64,000 nucleotides of DNA from Agrobacterium genomosp. 13 str. CFBP 6927 (GTDB taxonomy: Bacteria > Pseudomonadota > Alphaproteobacteria > Rhizobiales > Rhizobiaceae): contig LT009757.1 of assembly GCA_900012615.1 (NCBI GenBank), positions 114,294-178,293 on the forward strand, in the 5' to 3' direction. Shown one piece after another: positions 53,016-61,907 of this stretch; position 1 is the stretch's first letter, and the number at the start of each line of letters is the position of its first letter. Under the pieces are notes generated by a model, which saw only the letters and a list, made by a program, of their open reading frames with translations, had not been told where the DNA came from and did not search any database. The position numbers and the translations under genes were made by a program.

Positions 53016-54713
53016 TCACCAGCCGGGAATCTCGTTGAGACGACCATCGAAGAATTCATACAACTGAGGAGCCGCGGCACTGGCAAACCGGGCCGTCCGA
53101 CGATGCGGTACGGAGGAATCGCGGGCTTGTGTTATGTTATGTTGGAAGCGTTCAGTCACAGACTCAACCTCCATTGCCTCCAGCAACTTTCCCCAAGCGT
53201 AAGCGCGAACAATCTGGTACGTCCGAAAAGTTCCATTGCAGCCGCCGACGATGAATGACTTGGCGACCAATTGGCTAAAAGCTGGGATACAATCGTGTTG
53301 CCTCACGGCGGTCTCGTCCACGGCCACCGTGTACAGGTCCTCAAGCGTAAACAATCCGGGGAAGACGGAGGCCCGCCTTAACACCACCTTTTCAGTTTCG
53401 GACAGAAGTTCATACGCCCAATCGAGTGAGGACATCAATGTCTGCTGGCGTGGGACCGCGGTCCGCCTGCCATGCCATGAGAGTGCTAATCCGGCAGCAC
53501 AGAGAGCATCGGTTTCCTCAAGACCGTGAACCACAAGGCGACTCGCTACCAACTCGAGAGCATGGGGCAACCCGTCGAGCTTAGTACAGATTCTCGCTAC
53601 GTAACGTGCCTCTTTATCCGTGCGCTCCGGTTCATATCCGGTTGCGACCGCGCGCTCCATGAATAATTGTGCGCTTGGATAACGCAAAATTTCTTCGGCC
53701 GAGACAGTGTGCACGTCGGCAGGCAATTCAAGCGGCGGAAGTGAATATACGTGTTCACCGTGAGCTCTCAGTAGCTCACGGCTCGTGACCAGCAATGCCA
53801 GGTGTGGGAAGCGATGACGAATTTCCTCCAAGAGGTCGGTCGTGGCATCTAGCAAATGCTCACAGTTATCGAACACCAACAGCAATTGTCTGCCTACAAG
53901 CGCATGGTAAATCGCTTCCCGTCGACATAAACCGCGATTTTCCGAGCCGAGCAGGAGCGCGAGGCTGGATTCCATCTCGTCAGACGTTCGGCTAGAGCCA
54001 ACATCTACAAAGATCAGCCCATCCGTAAAATGCTGAGCGAGCTCTTCCGCTACAGCGACTGCCACCGTGGTTTTGCCGATACCGCCAAAGCCGTGAACCG
54101 TCACAAATCCTGATGCGGAAACCAAGTCCTTAATTCTAGCAATGTCCTTGGCTCGCCCTACGGGGGTGACGATCCGTGGTAAGGTTTGAACGCTAATATG
54201 GTTGAATAGTCTTGGCTGGGGCTGACTGCTTTTTGCAACGGCCGTAACAAGGCTATAGCCTCGTCCAGCAATGTTCGCGATGTAACGCGCGCCTTCCTGC
54301 CCCTCGCCAAGTGCTTTACGGAGCTTTGCGACCTGCACGCGTAGGCTGCTTTCTTCGACATTGATGCCGGGCCAAACAGTTTGAACGATGCGCTTTTTGG
54401 CGACTACGCCGCCAGCATGTTCGCTCAACAGAACGAGTATATCCAGCGCGCGACTACCGAGTTGAACTGGCATGCCATTTTTAAGCAAGCGTCGTTCAAG
54501 CGGAAAAAGTCGAAATGGTCCGAAATCGAAGTATTCCGGGCTAACGTTTAACACCATCGGGGACGATACGGTCTCGTCAACGTCAGCGCATTTTGCCGGA
54601 TCAACGACGTCGCTTGGGCTAAAATTTTTCGGACTTGCATCCCGCAACTTCGATAGGAGGCTCGCATTCAAATTCTTCGACATCGCCTCACCGAATTCTG
54701 CTTCGCTTCTCAT
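53016..54713 (-). CDS. Winged-helix STAND ATPase regulator, shortened
   Basis: 565 residues. An OmpR-type winged HTH (about residues 62-157, with QLGSRALDILVLLSEHAGGV and RYIANIAGRGYSLVTAV) is fused to a STAND-type ATPase: P-loop GFGGIGKTTVAVAVAEEL at about 208-225, Walker B LLLVFDNCEHLLDA near 277-290, and LDGLPHALELVASRL. Such proteins (AfsR/GutR-like) are ATP-dependent transcription regulators. It ends soon after the ATPase module and lacks the long TPR region of its neighbour at 55770, so it may be truncated. Start: ATG behind GGGGGAT. Confidence 0.8.
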   Translation of the reverse strand: MRSEAEFGEAMSKNLNASLLSKLRDASPKNFSPSDVVDPAKCADVDETVSSPMVLNVSPEYFDFGPFRLFPLERRLLKNGMPVQLGSRALDILVLLSEHAGGVVAKKRIVQTVWPGINVEESSLRVQVAKLRKALGEGQEGARYIANIAGRGYSLVTAVAKSSQPQPRLFNHISVQTLPRIVTPVGRAKDIARIKDLVSASGFVTVHGFGGIGKTTVAVAVAEELAQHFTDGLIFVDVGSSRTSDEMESSLALLLGSENRGLCRREAIYHALVGRQLLLVFDNCEHLLDATTDLLEEIRHRFPHLALLVTSRELLRAHGEHVYSLPPLELPADVHTVSAEEILRYPSAQLFMERAVATGYEPERTDKEARYVARICTKLDGLPHALELVASRLVVHGLEETDALCAAGLALSWHGRRTAVPRQQTLMSSLDWAYELLSETEKVVLRRASVFPGLFTLEDLYTVAVDETAVRQHDCIPAFSQLVAKSFIVGGCNGTFRTYQIVRAYAWGKLLEAMEVESVTERFQHNITQARDSSVPHRRTARFASAAAPQLYEFFDGRLNEIPGW

Positions 54714-55319
54714 GGGTATCCCCCCGATCGCTAAACGCTTTCAGGTGAGACTAACCGATCCGTCGGCGGTGCAACCATTATGGTTTTCTATAAGAAGACA
54801 ACGCGGTGAGACGCGATGTAGTAACTTTTTCGAGAGCAGCGCCAAGTCATAGAACCATGCGTCCTCGAATGGGGGGGCACTCAAGGTTCATAGAGTGATG
54901 ACCCTTGCCCGTACCAGCGAGGGTGCGCCGGTACTTAACCGAGAGGGCCAGCTGGCTGCACGCGGCTGGCCCTCTCTAGCAGACCAGTTAACCTGGACTG
55001 CCATCAAGCGCAGCGGGAGGCCTGCGCTATAATAATCTCGCACGTAGGCAATGATCGGCCGTAAGAAATGCTCGTTTGCTTAGTGTAAAGCTATCGGACT
55101 TGCTCAACTCGTTCTCCGCCGGTTTGAGCTTATCCGTAATTTTACGAAGGTTCGCGTGAAACGATGTTGAAACTCGATTAAAGGTGCTGCGCTTTATGGC
55201 GTCCTTCACAAATCATCACAACGCAGCATCATATAACGCTTAGCACCCAAGCCCCAGGCTTGTCTCAGTGCTAGCGTTTCCCGTACTATTTCACTGAAAT
55301 CAGACTGGGAGCTCCTCGC
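54714..55319. other. 606-base intergenic region with strong stem-loops
   Basis: No convincing gene; a 60-codon minus-strand frame at 55027-55209 has no homology. The middle, 54898-54976, is highly structured: ACCCT facing AGGGT, GTACC facing GGTAC, then a perfect 12-pair stem. The part before it includes the promoter of the shortened ATPase gene, and the right end should hold the promoter of the PAS gene. Confidence 0.45.
54941..54976. repeat. Perfect 12-base-pair inverted repeat
   Basis: GAGAGGGCCAGC (54941-54952) and GCTGGCCCTCTC (54965-54976) are exactly complementary around a 12-base loop. It lies far from any stop codon: about 230 bases upstream of the minus-strand ATPase gene and 340 bases before the PAS gene. 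A plain terminator is therefore unlikely unless an unannotated RNA ends here. It may be part of a small RNA or a dispersed repeat. Confidence 0.55.
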
Positions 55320-55739
55320 ATGTCATACGAGAATTTGGTTCGGAAATCCCCCACGCCCAGGGAAGAGATTGAGGACGCAGGCTTATTGGTTTGGGACCTC
55401 GCACAGAATTTGATCTATGCTGATACTACGGTGGCCAAGCTTTTCGGGCTGGACGCGCGCGAGGCAGGAATGGGGTTGCCTGTCGATGCGTACGTCGCCA
55501 GAGTACATGACGAAGATAGGGCAGCATTTGTTAAAGCGCTGAGCATTACGATCGTTGCCGAACATCAGCAGCACGAAGTCTACCGGGTCAACTCCTCAGC
55601 AGGACGTTATCGTTATGTAGTAGGATTCGGGCGCACGTTTCGGGATATAGCTGGTTCACCCATTTTTTATTCCGGCATTGTTGTGCCTGCATGCGCCACC
55701 GCTGTTGACCGTCAGGTCCTGGTGAACTTGCATTCGTAG
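55320..55739 (+). CDS. Single PAS-domain protein
   Basis: 139 residues made of one PAS fold: LLVWDLAQNLIYADTTVAKL, FGLDAREAGMGLPVDAYVAR, then VHDEDRAAFVKAL and YRVNSSAGRYRYVVGFGRTF. There is no kinase, cyclase or other output domain, so it must act on a partner. It lies between two STAND ATPase genes, converging on the larger one. Proteins like this in rhizobia are sometimes annotated as diguanylate-cyclase-like sensors lacking output. The ligand is unknown. Confidence 0.75.
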   Translation: MSYENLVRKSPTPREEIEDAGLLVWDLAQNLIYADTTVAKLFGLDAREAGMGLPVDAYVARVHDEDRAAFVKALSITIVAEHQQHEVYRVNSSAGRYRYVVGFGRTFRDIAGSPIFYSGIVVPACATAVDRQVLVNLHS

Positions 55740-55769
55740 ACCTGCGGATGTGAAGCCTGCAAAGCGCGG

Positions 55770-58646
55770 CTACCCAACCGCCAATCGCTGACGGAATTGA
55801 TCAAGCAAAGCTTCCGCCTTTCGCAAGTCTTCACTTCCGCTACCCTCGTCGAAACTTCCGTAAATGTCGATCAGACAGCTGACTGCCGCTCGCTCATCGC
55901 CCCGGTCGAGGTAGTGTTCCGCAAGACTTGTTGCTGTTCGCAACTGCCATCCGAGAGCGCCCTGTTGTCTGCAAAGAGCCATAGACGCATGAAGATCAGT
56001 TTCGTATGGTAATCCGAAGCGCTTCCTAATCACCCCCCTCAATCGCAGGAGTTCCGGTTCGCACCATTTCTCACCGGAAAGTCGCGCGCGAGAAAGGGCT
56101 TCTTCTATAGCGGCAATTGCTTCGCCGGCCCGACCACGCTTTGCCAATTCATCAGCATAGAAAGCAAGCGCCCTCGAACAAACCGGCGCTCGATGTGCCC
56201 TCCTCAGCTGACCCAATGCGTCATGTAAAATTTCGAGGCCGACATCGTTTCCTCGCTTCAATTGCAAAATGCCGCTGAAGCATCCAGCAATGGTGTGCCA
56301 AACATCTAACCCGTTACGTGCGGTTCGGCAAAGTGCGAGCTGGCTGTAGTGCTCCAACAGCGAGAGATTGCCGACATTCCAGGCGACCTGGCACCCACCC
56401 TCGGTAAGCGCGTATGAAATCGTCGCCGAATGCCCTATCGCGATTGCGTCTTCCACGTTACCGATGGCCAATCCAATAGCCTTGTCGGCGAAACCTTGCA
56501 GCCATAAGGCCTGCGCAAGAAAGCATCGCGCAGTGATACGCTGGTGGAACTGGAATGAAACAACATCCCGTCCTGCATGAGGGCTCGACGCCACCCGCTC
56601 GGCAAGCCTTCGAGATAACGCAAGTTCTCCTTGGAAAAAATGCGATATCGAGGACATACGGTCTGCATTGACCAGCACGAGAGGATCATTTGACTTCCTA
56701 GAGAGACGCGTGAAACGTTTGCTCAGAATAGAAGCGGATACGAAATCACCACGATTCCGCGCGTCGACCCACAGACCCCATAGAGACTTTAGGCGGTTAC
56801 CGATGTCTCCCGTGCGGCCAGCTTGCCTGTAGACTTCGGTCCAGGCTGATCGAGCATCTTCCCCAGCCCCTTGAATGTTCATGTACGCGCCGCCGAGTGC
56901 GACGTAAAACTGAAGGATGCGCGCATCGCCCGCGCCCCGATCGCTCATTTTTGAGAGGATGCGTTCGACGTACATGCGGCATTCACCCACGAGTGAGTGT
57001 TCAAACCACATCGGGATCGCGGCCAAAGTGAGGTTAGCCACGGTTTCCATCAGTTCACCATGTTCGGAAGCCCAGTCCAACGCGCCTCGAACTTCGTTGA
57101 GTTCGTGCTCGGACTGTAAGGTCGGGCAAACAAAGGAAGACTCGCGCCGTTGTCTTAGCATATTCTGAACATAGGTAAGGTGGCGCGATCGAGCGATATC
57201 CTCTCCTCCCCGCCGCCTCAACAACTCGTATGCGTAAGTTCGCGTTGTATCAAGCAGGCAGAAGTGCTGACGGTCGTCGACAATGACCACATTGAGCATC
57301 GATTTTCTGTAAAGCTCATTTAAACCGTTCATCACGTCTTGATCGGCAACTTCAGGATGACCTTCCCCTGCAACGGCCGTCGCGATCTCTAAAACAAACG
57401 GAGACTTTAGGACGGACAAGTTCTGCAACAGTTCCTGCTCGTAGTCAGTGAGCGTAGAAAAACTCCATTCGATCGCCGCTCGCATTGTCCGCTGCCGTGG
57501 AACGCCCGTTCGAAGTCCTCCGGTCAAAATCCCTAGATGTTGATTAAGGGCTGAAAGAAGGTGGTCGACTCCAAATTGCCCTACCCGGGCAGCTGCTAGT
57601 TCGATCGCGAGAGGAAGTCCGTCCAGACGGGCGCAAATACGCCCTATCGCCCCGATCGTTGCTGGCGCAAGCGTTAGAGCACACCCTGCGCCTGACGCCC
57701 GTTCCAAAAAAAGCTCAATTGCAGGATACGCCTCGGCGGTAACAAGCTCGTCAGCTTCGTCCGTCTGAGGGAATGCCAGCGGTTGTAACCGTGTGACCCA
57801 CTCTCCCGCGATTCTCAGTGAATCCTGACTCCCCACCAACACCTTTAGATTGGGTGCCTCCGGTAAGAGCTGTTCCACAAACTCTGCGGCTGCATCAATC
57901 ATGTGCTCGCAGGTATCTAAGACGAGTAAGCCATTGACACCTGATAATGTTCGCAGCACCTCACGCGGATCGGCATCCGATTGTTTAACCCCAACCGCCC
58001 GTGCGACATGGGCGAGCAAGAGCCTTTCGTCCTGCAAACCACCGAGGTCAATGTAAAAGACTTCCCTGCGGCCCCAGCTATCCCAGCGCGCAGCAATCTC
58101 TTTGACCACACCAGTTTTGCCTATCCCGCCTGGACCCGTGACTGTAACAAGTTGATGGTTTAGTAGCCGCTCGGTCACCTCTGAAATCGTGCCGGCGCGG
58201 CCGATGAGCCTTCTTCTCTTGGGAAGCGCACTCGTTGTTTCCGCAAGCTCCGAACTTAGACGGAGGCCCATCCGTTGCGTGGGAACGATCAACGAATACC
58301 CTCGCCCGCTTCTATTCACGACAAAGCAGCCACTCCCGGATTCCGTTAGCGCACGACGCAGGTTCTTAATTTGCACACGAAGTGTGTTCTGCTCGACCGT
58401 CGTATTGGGCCAAACAGCCTTCATCAGCTCGTCTATGCTTATGGTCTGGCCCTGTCGACGAGCAAGATAAAGAAGGATATCAAGAGCCCTCGAGCCAATC
58501 TGAGCTGGCTTCCCATCGGCCATCAATATACGCTTTTTCAGCAACAATTGGCATTTGCCAAGATTGATTGCGTCCACATCCATCTCGCTGTTCTCGACCC
58601 TAACCATCACTGTGGTTGTCGTTTTCAGCGCATAGCCTTCCATCAT
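55770..58646 (-). CDS. Winged-helix STAND ATPase regulator with TPR region
   Basis: About 958 residues. OmpR-type winged HTH at roughly 25-122 (AQIGSRALDILLYLARRQGQ, FVVNRSGRGYSLIVPTQR), then a STAND/NB-ARC-like ATPase: P-loop TGPGGIGKTGVVKEIAARW near 170, Walker B LLVLDTCEHMIDAAAEF near 240-256, ARLDGLPLAIELAAARV. A long helical TPR-like half ends in LLDQFRQRLAVG. I use the ATG pair at 58646; the frame is open to 58736, which would overlap the hydratase gene. It follows the thiolase operon in the same direction and may sense a product of it. Confidence 0.83.
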   Translation of the reverse strand: MMEGYALKTTTTVMVRVENSEMDVDAINLGKCQLLLKKRILMADGKPAQIGSRALDILLYLARRQGQTISIDELMKAVWPNTTVEQNTLRVQIKNLRRALTESGSGCFVVNRSGRGYSLIVPTQRMGLRLSSELAETTSALPKRRRLIGRAGTISEVTERLLNHQLVTVTGPGGIGKTGVVKEIAARWDSWGRREVFYIDLGGLQDERLLLAHVARAVGVKQSDADPREVLRTLSGVNGLLVLDTCEHMIDAAAEFVEQLLPEAPNLKVLVGSQDSLRIAGEWVTRLQPLAFPQTDEADELVTAEAYPAIELFLERASGAGCALTLAPATIGAIGRICARLDGLPLAIELAAARVGQFGVDHLLSALNQHLGILTGGLRTGVPRQRTMRAAIEWSFSTLTDYEQELLQNLSVLKSPFVLEIATAVAGEGHPEVADQDVMNGLNELYRKSMLNVVIVDDRQHFCLLDTTRTYAYELLRRRGGEDIARSRHLTYVQNMLRQRRESSFVCPTLQSEHELNEVRGALDWASEHGELMETVANLTLAAIPMWFEHSLVGECRMYVERILSKMSDRGAGDARILQFYVALGGAYMNIQGAGEDARSAWTEVYRQAGRTGDIGNRLKSLWGLWVDARNRGDFVSASILSKRFTRLSRKSNDPLVLVNADRMSSISHFFQGELALSRRLAERVASSPHAGRDVVSFQFHQRITARCFLAQALWLQGFADKAIGLAIGNVEDAIAIGHSATISYALTEGGCQVAWNVGNLSLLEHYSQLALCRTARNGLDVWHTIAGCFSGILQLKRGNDVGLEILHDALGQLRRAHRAPVCSRALAFYADELAKRGRAGEAIAAIEEALSRARLSGEKWCEPELLRLRGVIRKRFGLPYETDLHASMALCRQQGALGWQLRTATSLAEHYLDRGDERAAVSCLIDIYGSFDEGSGSEDLRKAEALLDQFRQRLAVG

Positions 58647-58680
58647 CGAATACTCCGGGCAAGTGAATCGATGTTGCCTG

Positions 58681-59481
58681 TCAACGCCCGACGTACTTAG
58701 GCTTACGCTTTTCTCGGAAAGCCAACCTTCCCTCACGCCGATCAGCGCTATCTCTGAGCACGCCCCACGCTAGCTCAGACATCCGAAACGCCTGCTCAAT
58801 CGGGAGGTGAGCAGTCTCCGATGCCAACATCTTTACGAGTTGAACGGCAAGCGGGCCGTTTGCGGCGATCGTCCCAGCGACATTCTGCGCGACCACGTCC
58901 AGTTCCTCAGTCGGCACAATTTCTGTTGCTAACCCAACTTCATAGGCTCTTACCGCTTCAATCCGCTCTCCCGTCAACAGCATTCGCATTGCAAGGTTTT
59001 TGGGAAGCGCCCGAAGGATGCTGGGCACACCGCCGCCAGCCGGAAGGCTAGAAACGACCACTTCCGGAAGACCGAACGAGGCGTCTTGCGCCGCGATGAT
59101 GAAGTCACATTGCAACGCGAGTTCCAGTCCCCCGCCGAGACAGAATCCATTTACGGCCGCGATCAGGGGCTTTTTGATTTCAAGAGACTTGAGATCAAAA
59201 AGTTTTACGTACAAACCGCGTTCGGAAGCGGCTAGGCGCGATAAAGCGAACGCTTCCACAAAACTGTGGTCAGATTCGATCGTGGCCCCTAGATCAGCGC
59301 CGACGCAGAAAGCTCGTCCTATTCCCGTCAGGACCATCACCCTGACAGAAATGTCGTCGTTTGCCGTCGCGATCGCTGCTCGAAGGTCGACAAGATGTTC
59401 GACATCCAAGGCGTTTAGCTTCTCAGGACGATTGATTGTAATTGTGGCAATGTGATTTTCGATTGTCGTTTCAACTGACAT
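58681..59481 (-). CDS. Enoyl-CoA hydratase/isomerase family protein
   Basis: 266 residues of the crotonase fold: INRPEKLNALDVEHLVDLRA, the first oxyanion segment GRAFCVGADLGA, the second CLGGGLELALQCDFIIAAQD, and FGLPEVVVSSLPAGGGVPSI, which keeps a catalytic-type glutamate. It would hydrate enoyl-CoA or carry out a related crotonase reaction on a CoA thioester. It is the fourth gene of the operon DUF35-thiolase-SDR-hydratase, nine bases after the SDR stop. Confidence 0.88.
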   Translation of the reverse strand: MSVETTIENHIATITINRPEKLNALDVEHLVDLRAAIATANDDISVRVMVLTGIGRAFCVGADLGATIESDHSFVEAFALSRLAASERGLYVKLFDLKSLEIKKPLIAAVNGFCLGGGLELALQCDFIIAAQDASFGLPEVVVSSLPAGGGVPSILRALPKNLAMRMLLTGERIEAVRAYEVGLATEIVPTEELDVVAQNVAGTIAANGPLAVQLVKMLASETAHLPIEQAFRMSELAWGVLRDSADRREGRLAFREKRKPKYVGR

Positions 59482-59490
59482 GTTCCCGCC

Positions 59491-60246
59491 TCACACGCTC
59501 GGACTCGATAGCGAACGGCCACCGCACACGTAGAGCAGCTGTCCAGTGATGTAGGAGCTCTCTCTAGCGATAAAGAAGAGCACGGCCTGTGCGATATCGT
59601 CTGGCGTTCCAATGCGTTGCATTGGAACGCTCTTCTTCAAGCGTTCCTGGACATCATCTGCGAACGTCTGAAACAGAGGTGTCTCCACGATTCCCGGAGC
59701 AACCGCATTGACGGTGATACCCTGGCTTGCGAGTTCGATCGCGAGACTACGTGTAAGACTAACGACTCCTCCTTTGGCTGCTGAATAATTCGCTTGCCCA
59801 AATCCCCCAAGCCACGCTCTGGATGAGATATTTACGATGCGGCCAAACTGCTGTTCGATCATCGTCGGCACAACGCTTTTGCACGTGAGAAACTGCGACT
59901 TGAGATTGGTGGCAAGCACACTATCCCAGTCGTCTTCTTCCATCTTGACCAACCTACGGTCACGCACGATGCCGGCATTGTTGACCAGAATGTCGATTCG
60001 ACCATGACGCTCCCGAACCTGACGGACCGCGTCTTCAACTTCCGCACGACTTGTGATGTCCGTCTTTAGGCCGGAGACTCGCTCTACGCTATACGAGCGC
60101 CTTAGTCCGTCGACGGACGCCTGCAGCGCGGCGGCGTCAAAGTCCAGTATCGCAACGTCGTGGTTTGCTTCGAGGAGCTTCTTGGCGATGCCGAGGCCGA
60201 TGCCGCGCGCCCCTCCGGTGACAATCGCTATCTGCTTATTGCCCAT
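59491..60246 (-). CDS. 3-ketoacyl-CoA/ACP reductase-like SDR (FabG type)
   Basis: 251 residues: TGGARGIGLGIAKKLLEAN, NNAGIVRDRRLVKMEEDDW, catalytic serine in VNISSRAWLGGFGQ, NYSAAKGGVVSLTRSLAIEL, and PGIVETPLF. The RDRRLVKM form is typical of FabG-like enzymes acting on 3-ketoacyl or 3-hydroxyacyl thioesters. It starts one base after the thiolase stop, at the ATG at 60246, so expression is coupled. It would interconvert 3-hydroxyacyl-CoA and 3-ketoacyl-CoA for the thiolase. Confidence 0.87.
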   Translation of the reverse strand: MGNKQIAIVTGGARGIGLGIAKKLLEANHDVAILDFDAAALQASVDGLRRSYSVERVSGLKTDITSRAEVEDAVRQVRERHGRIDILVNNAGIVRDRRLVKMEEDDWDSVLATNLKSQFLTCKSVVPTMIEQQFGRIVNISSRAWLGGFGQANYSAAKGGVVSLTRSLAIELASQGITVNAVAPGIVETPLFQTFADDVQERLKKSVPMQRIGTPDDIAQAVLFFIARESSYITGQLLYVCGGRSLSSPSV

Positions 60247-60247
60247 G

Positions 60248-61402
60248 TCAAACTCCCAGAATGTGTACGGCAGATGCAGCATGATCTACGCCAGCAATGC
60301 CGCCGCCGGTGCATTGCGTTAAGCCGATCTTGGGACTTTCGATTTGCCGGCCGTCTGCACGTCCTTGCAGCTGCCAGGCAACTTCAACCATCTGAGCTAT
60401 CCCGGTCGCGCCGAGAGGATGGCCCTTGGCGAGAAGACCGCCACTCGGGTTCACTGGAACACGGCCACCGAGAGCTGTTTCGCCGCTTCTCAAAAGCGAA
60501 GCTCCCTCACCATGCGCTGCAAGCTGAAGCGCCTCGTAGTAGATGAGTTCGGCTATCGTGAAAGCATCGTGCAGCTCCACGACCCCAACATCTCGAGGGT
60601 CGACCCCCCCCTGCTCGTATGCCATGTTCGCAGTGCGCGCTGTAATCTCCGCATCGAGTATGTCGTCGCAACCGAGTTCCTGGTAACCCGACTGAACAGC
60701 AGACGCCAATATTCGAACTGCCGGACTGAAGCTGAGCGGCCGTCGGGTGGTGAGAACTAGAGCCGCAGCGCCGTCCACCGCCGACGGGCAGCACTGCAGC
60801 AGTGTCAGAGGCTCCGCTATTTGACGAGAGCCGAGAACCTCTTCAACGGAAACTTTAGTTCGCTGCTGGGCAAACGGATTGAGTGCGCCATGCGAACGGT
60901 TCTTCACCGCGATCTGCGCGAGAATTTCGGGAGACTCGTCGCGCTCATACAAATAGCGCGAACCGCGCATCGCATAGACCGTCGGGAGGGTCATACCTTG
61001 AGCAGCGTAAAGCTCGGTCTTGTAGTCGTTGCGCTGAAGCGGAATCGTTCCACCGCCCAATTTGGTCAACTGCTCGACGCCAAAGACCACGACCGTTTCG
61101 TAAAGACCAAGCTTGAGGGCCTGGCATGCGAGGTGGACAGCTGTCGCTCCGCTCGCACATGCGTTTTCGACGTTGTAGAGGGCGGGTCCCGTTATACCCA
61201 TGTCCCGCATAAGCACCTGACCGAGTACCATTCCGCCGTACACGTTGGAGGCATAGATCGCCTGCACCTCCGACTTGGCAACCCCGGCATCTTTGAGAGC
61301 GTCAAATACGGCGCGTTGCGCAAGGTCTTGCATGCCCAAATCTGCGTAACGCCCAAACGCAGTCATTGCTGCACCGGCGACGTACACTTCTGCCGACATC
61401 AT
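60248..61402 (-). CDS. Thiolase family protein (SCP2-thiolase/lipid-transfer type)
   Basis: 384 residues. The nucleophilic cysteine lies in VENACASGATAVHLACQAL (about residue 82), the catalytic His in LLAKGHPLGATGIAQMVE, and the second Cys in TQCTGGGIAGVD near the C-terminus, so all thiolase residues are kept. The sequence belongs to the SCP2-thiolase/lipid-transfer group that works with DUF35 partners. It starts within the stop of such a partner gene (four-base overlap). It would cleave or form 3-ketoacyl-CoA; some relatives are retro-aldolases of steroid side chains. Confidence 0.86.
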   Translation of the reverse strand: MMSAEVYVAGAAMTAFGRYADLGMQDLAQRAVFDALKDAGVAKSEVQAIYASNVYGGMVLGQVLMRDMGITGPALYNVENACASGATAVHLACQALKLGLYETVVVFGVEQLTKLGGGTIPLQRNDYKTELYAAQGMTLPTVYAMRGSRYLYERDESPEILAQIAVKNRSHGALNPFAQQRTKVSVEEVLGSRQIAEPLTLLQCCPSAVDGAAALVLTTRRPLSFSPAVRILASAVQSGYQELGCDDILDAEITARTANMAYEQGGVDPRDVGVVELHDAFTIAELIYYEALQLAAHGEGASLLRSGETALGGRVPVNPSGGLLAKGHPLGATGIAQMVEVAWQLQGRADGRQIESPKIGLTQCTGGGIAGVDHAASAVHILGV

Positions 61403-61782
61403 TTCCCCTCCTCTACGACCGTGAAAAAGTAGGTTGTGTTCGGGTCCCCATCTGCACGAACATGCAACTTCGAACCGATGACGGGCTTTTCGCCCGGCCG
61501 AAGATGTAGGCGTCCAAACACACGGACATCCTCAGGAAAATCGGCATAGACCAACGTGAATGGCGGCTTACCCATCTTTGGATTTGGGTGAATCGTCGTA
61601 TGGCTGTAGAGTGTTGCTTCGGTCGAAAGGGTTATCGGCTCGAAGCGATCAACCGACGGCGAAGTTGCCGGAAGTCTTGGGAACACGCCCTTGCCCGTTT
61701 CTTTATCGCGGGATGCCTCAAGTCGAACGAGATCGTCGCGCCCTCCAGCCTCATGCCGGTTCGCTACCTCAATCGAGGTCAT
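61399..61782 (-). CDS. DUF35 OB-fold-type protein without zinc-ribbon cysteines
   Basis: 127 residues. The C-terminal two thirds fit the OB fold of DUF35/ChsH2-type partners of lipid-transfer thiolases (ATLYSHTTIHPNPKMGKPPF, FTLVYADFPEDVRVFGRLHL, PVIGSKLHV). The N-terminal part, where a four-cysteine zinc ribbon normally lies, has the preceding FPR-like element (GVFPRLPATSP) but no cysteine anywhere in the protein. The assignment rests on that fold pattern and on the four-base overlap with the thiolase gene. It probably forms a complex with the thiolase. Confidence 0.72.
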   Translation of the reverse strand: MTSIEVANRHEAGGRDDLVRLEASRDKETGKGVFPRLPATSPSVDRFEPITLSTEATLYSHTTIHPNPKMGKPPFTLVYADFPEDVRVFGRLHLRPGEKPVIGSKLHVRADGDPNTTYFFTVVEEGK

Positions 61783-61907
61783 ATGATTTCCTCCACAAAT
61801 GCGATGTATTTCAGTTGAAGCATTTTACCCAACAGGCGTCGTTATTAAGAACGACAAAGCGGCGCATGGGTGTTGACTAAAAGACAACATCTAAACTAAG
61901 TTTCCCC

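Noticed and set aside
55027..55209. 60-codon minus-strand frame
   Set aside because: Too short, no ribosome site and no recognisable sequence; random expectation.
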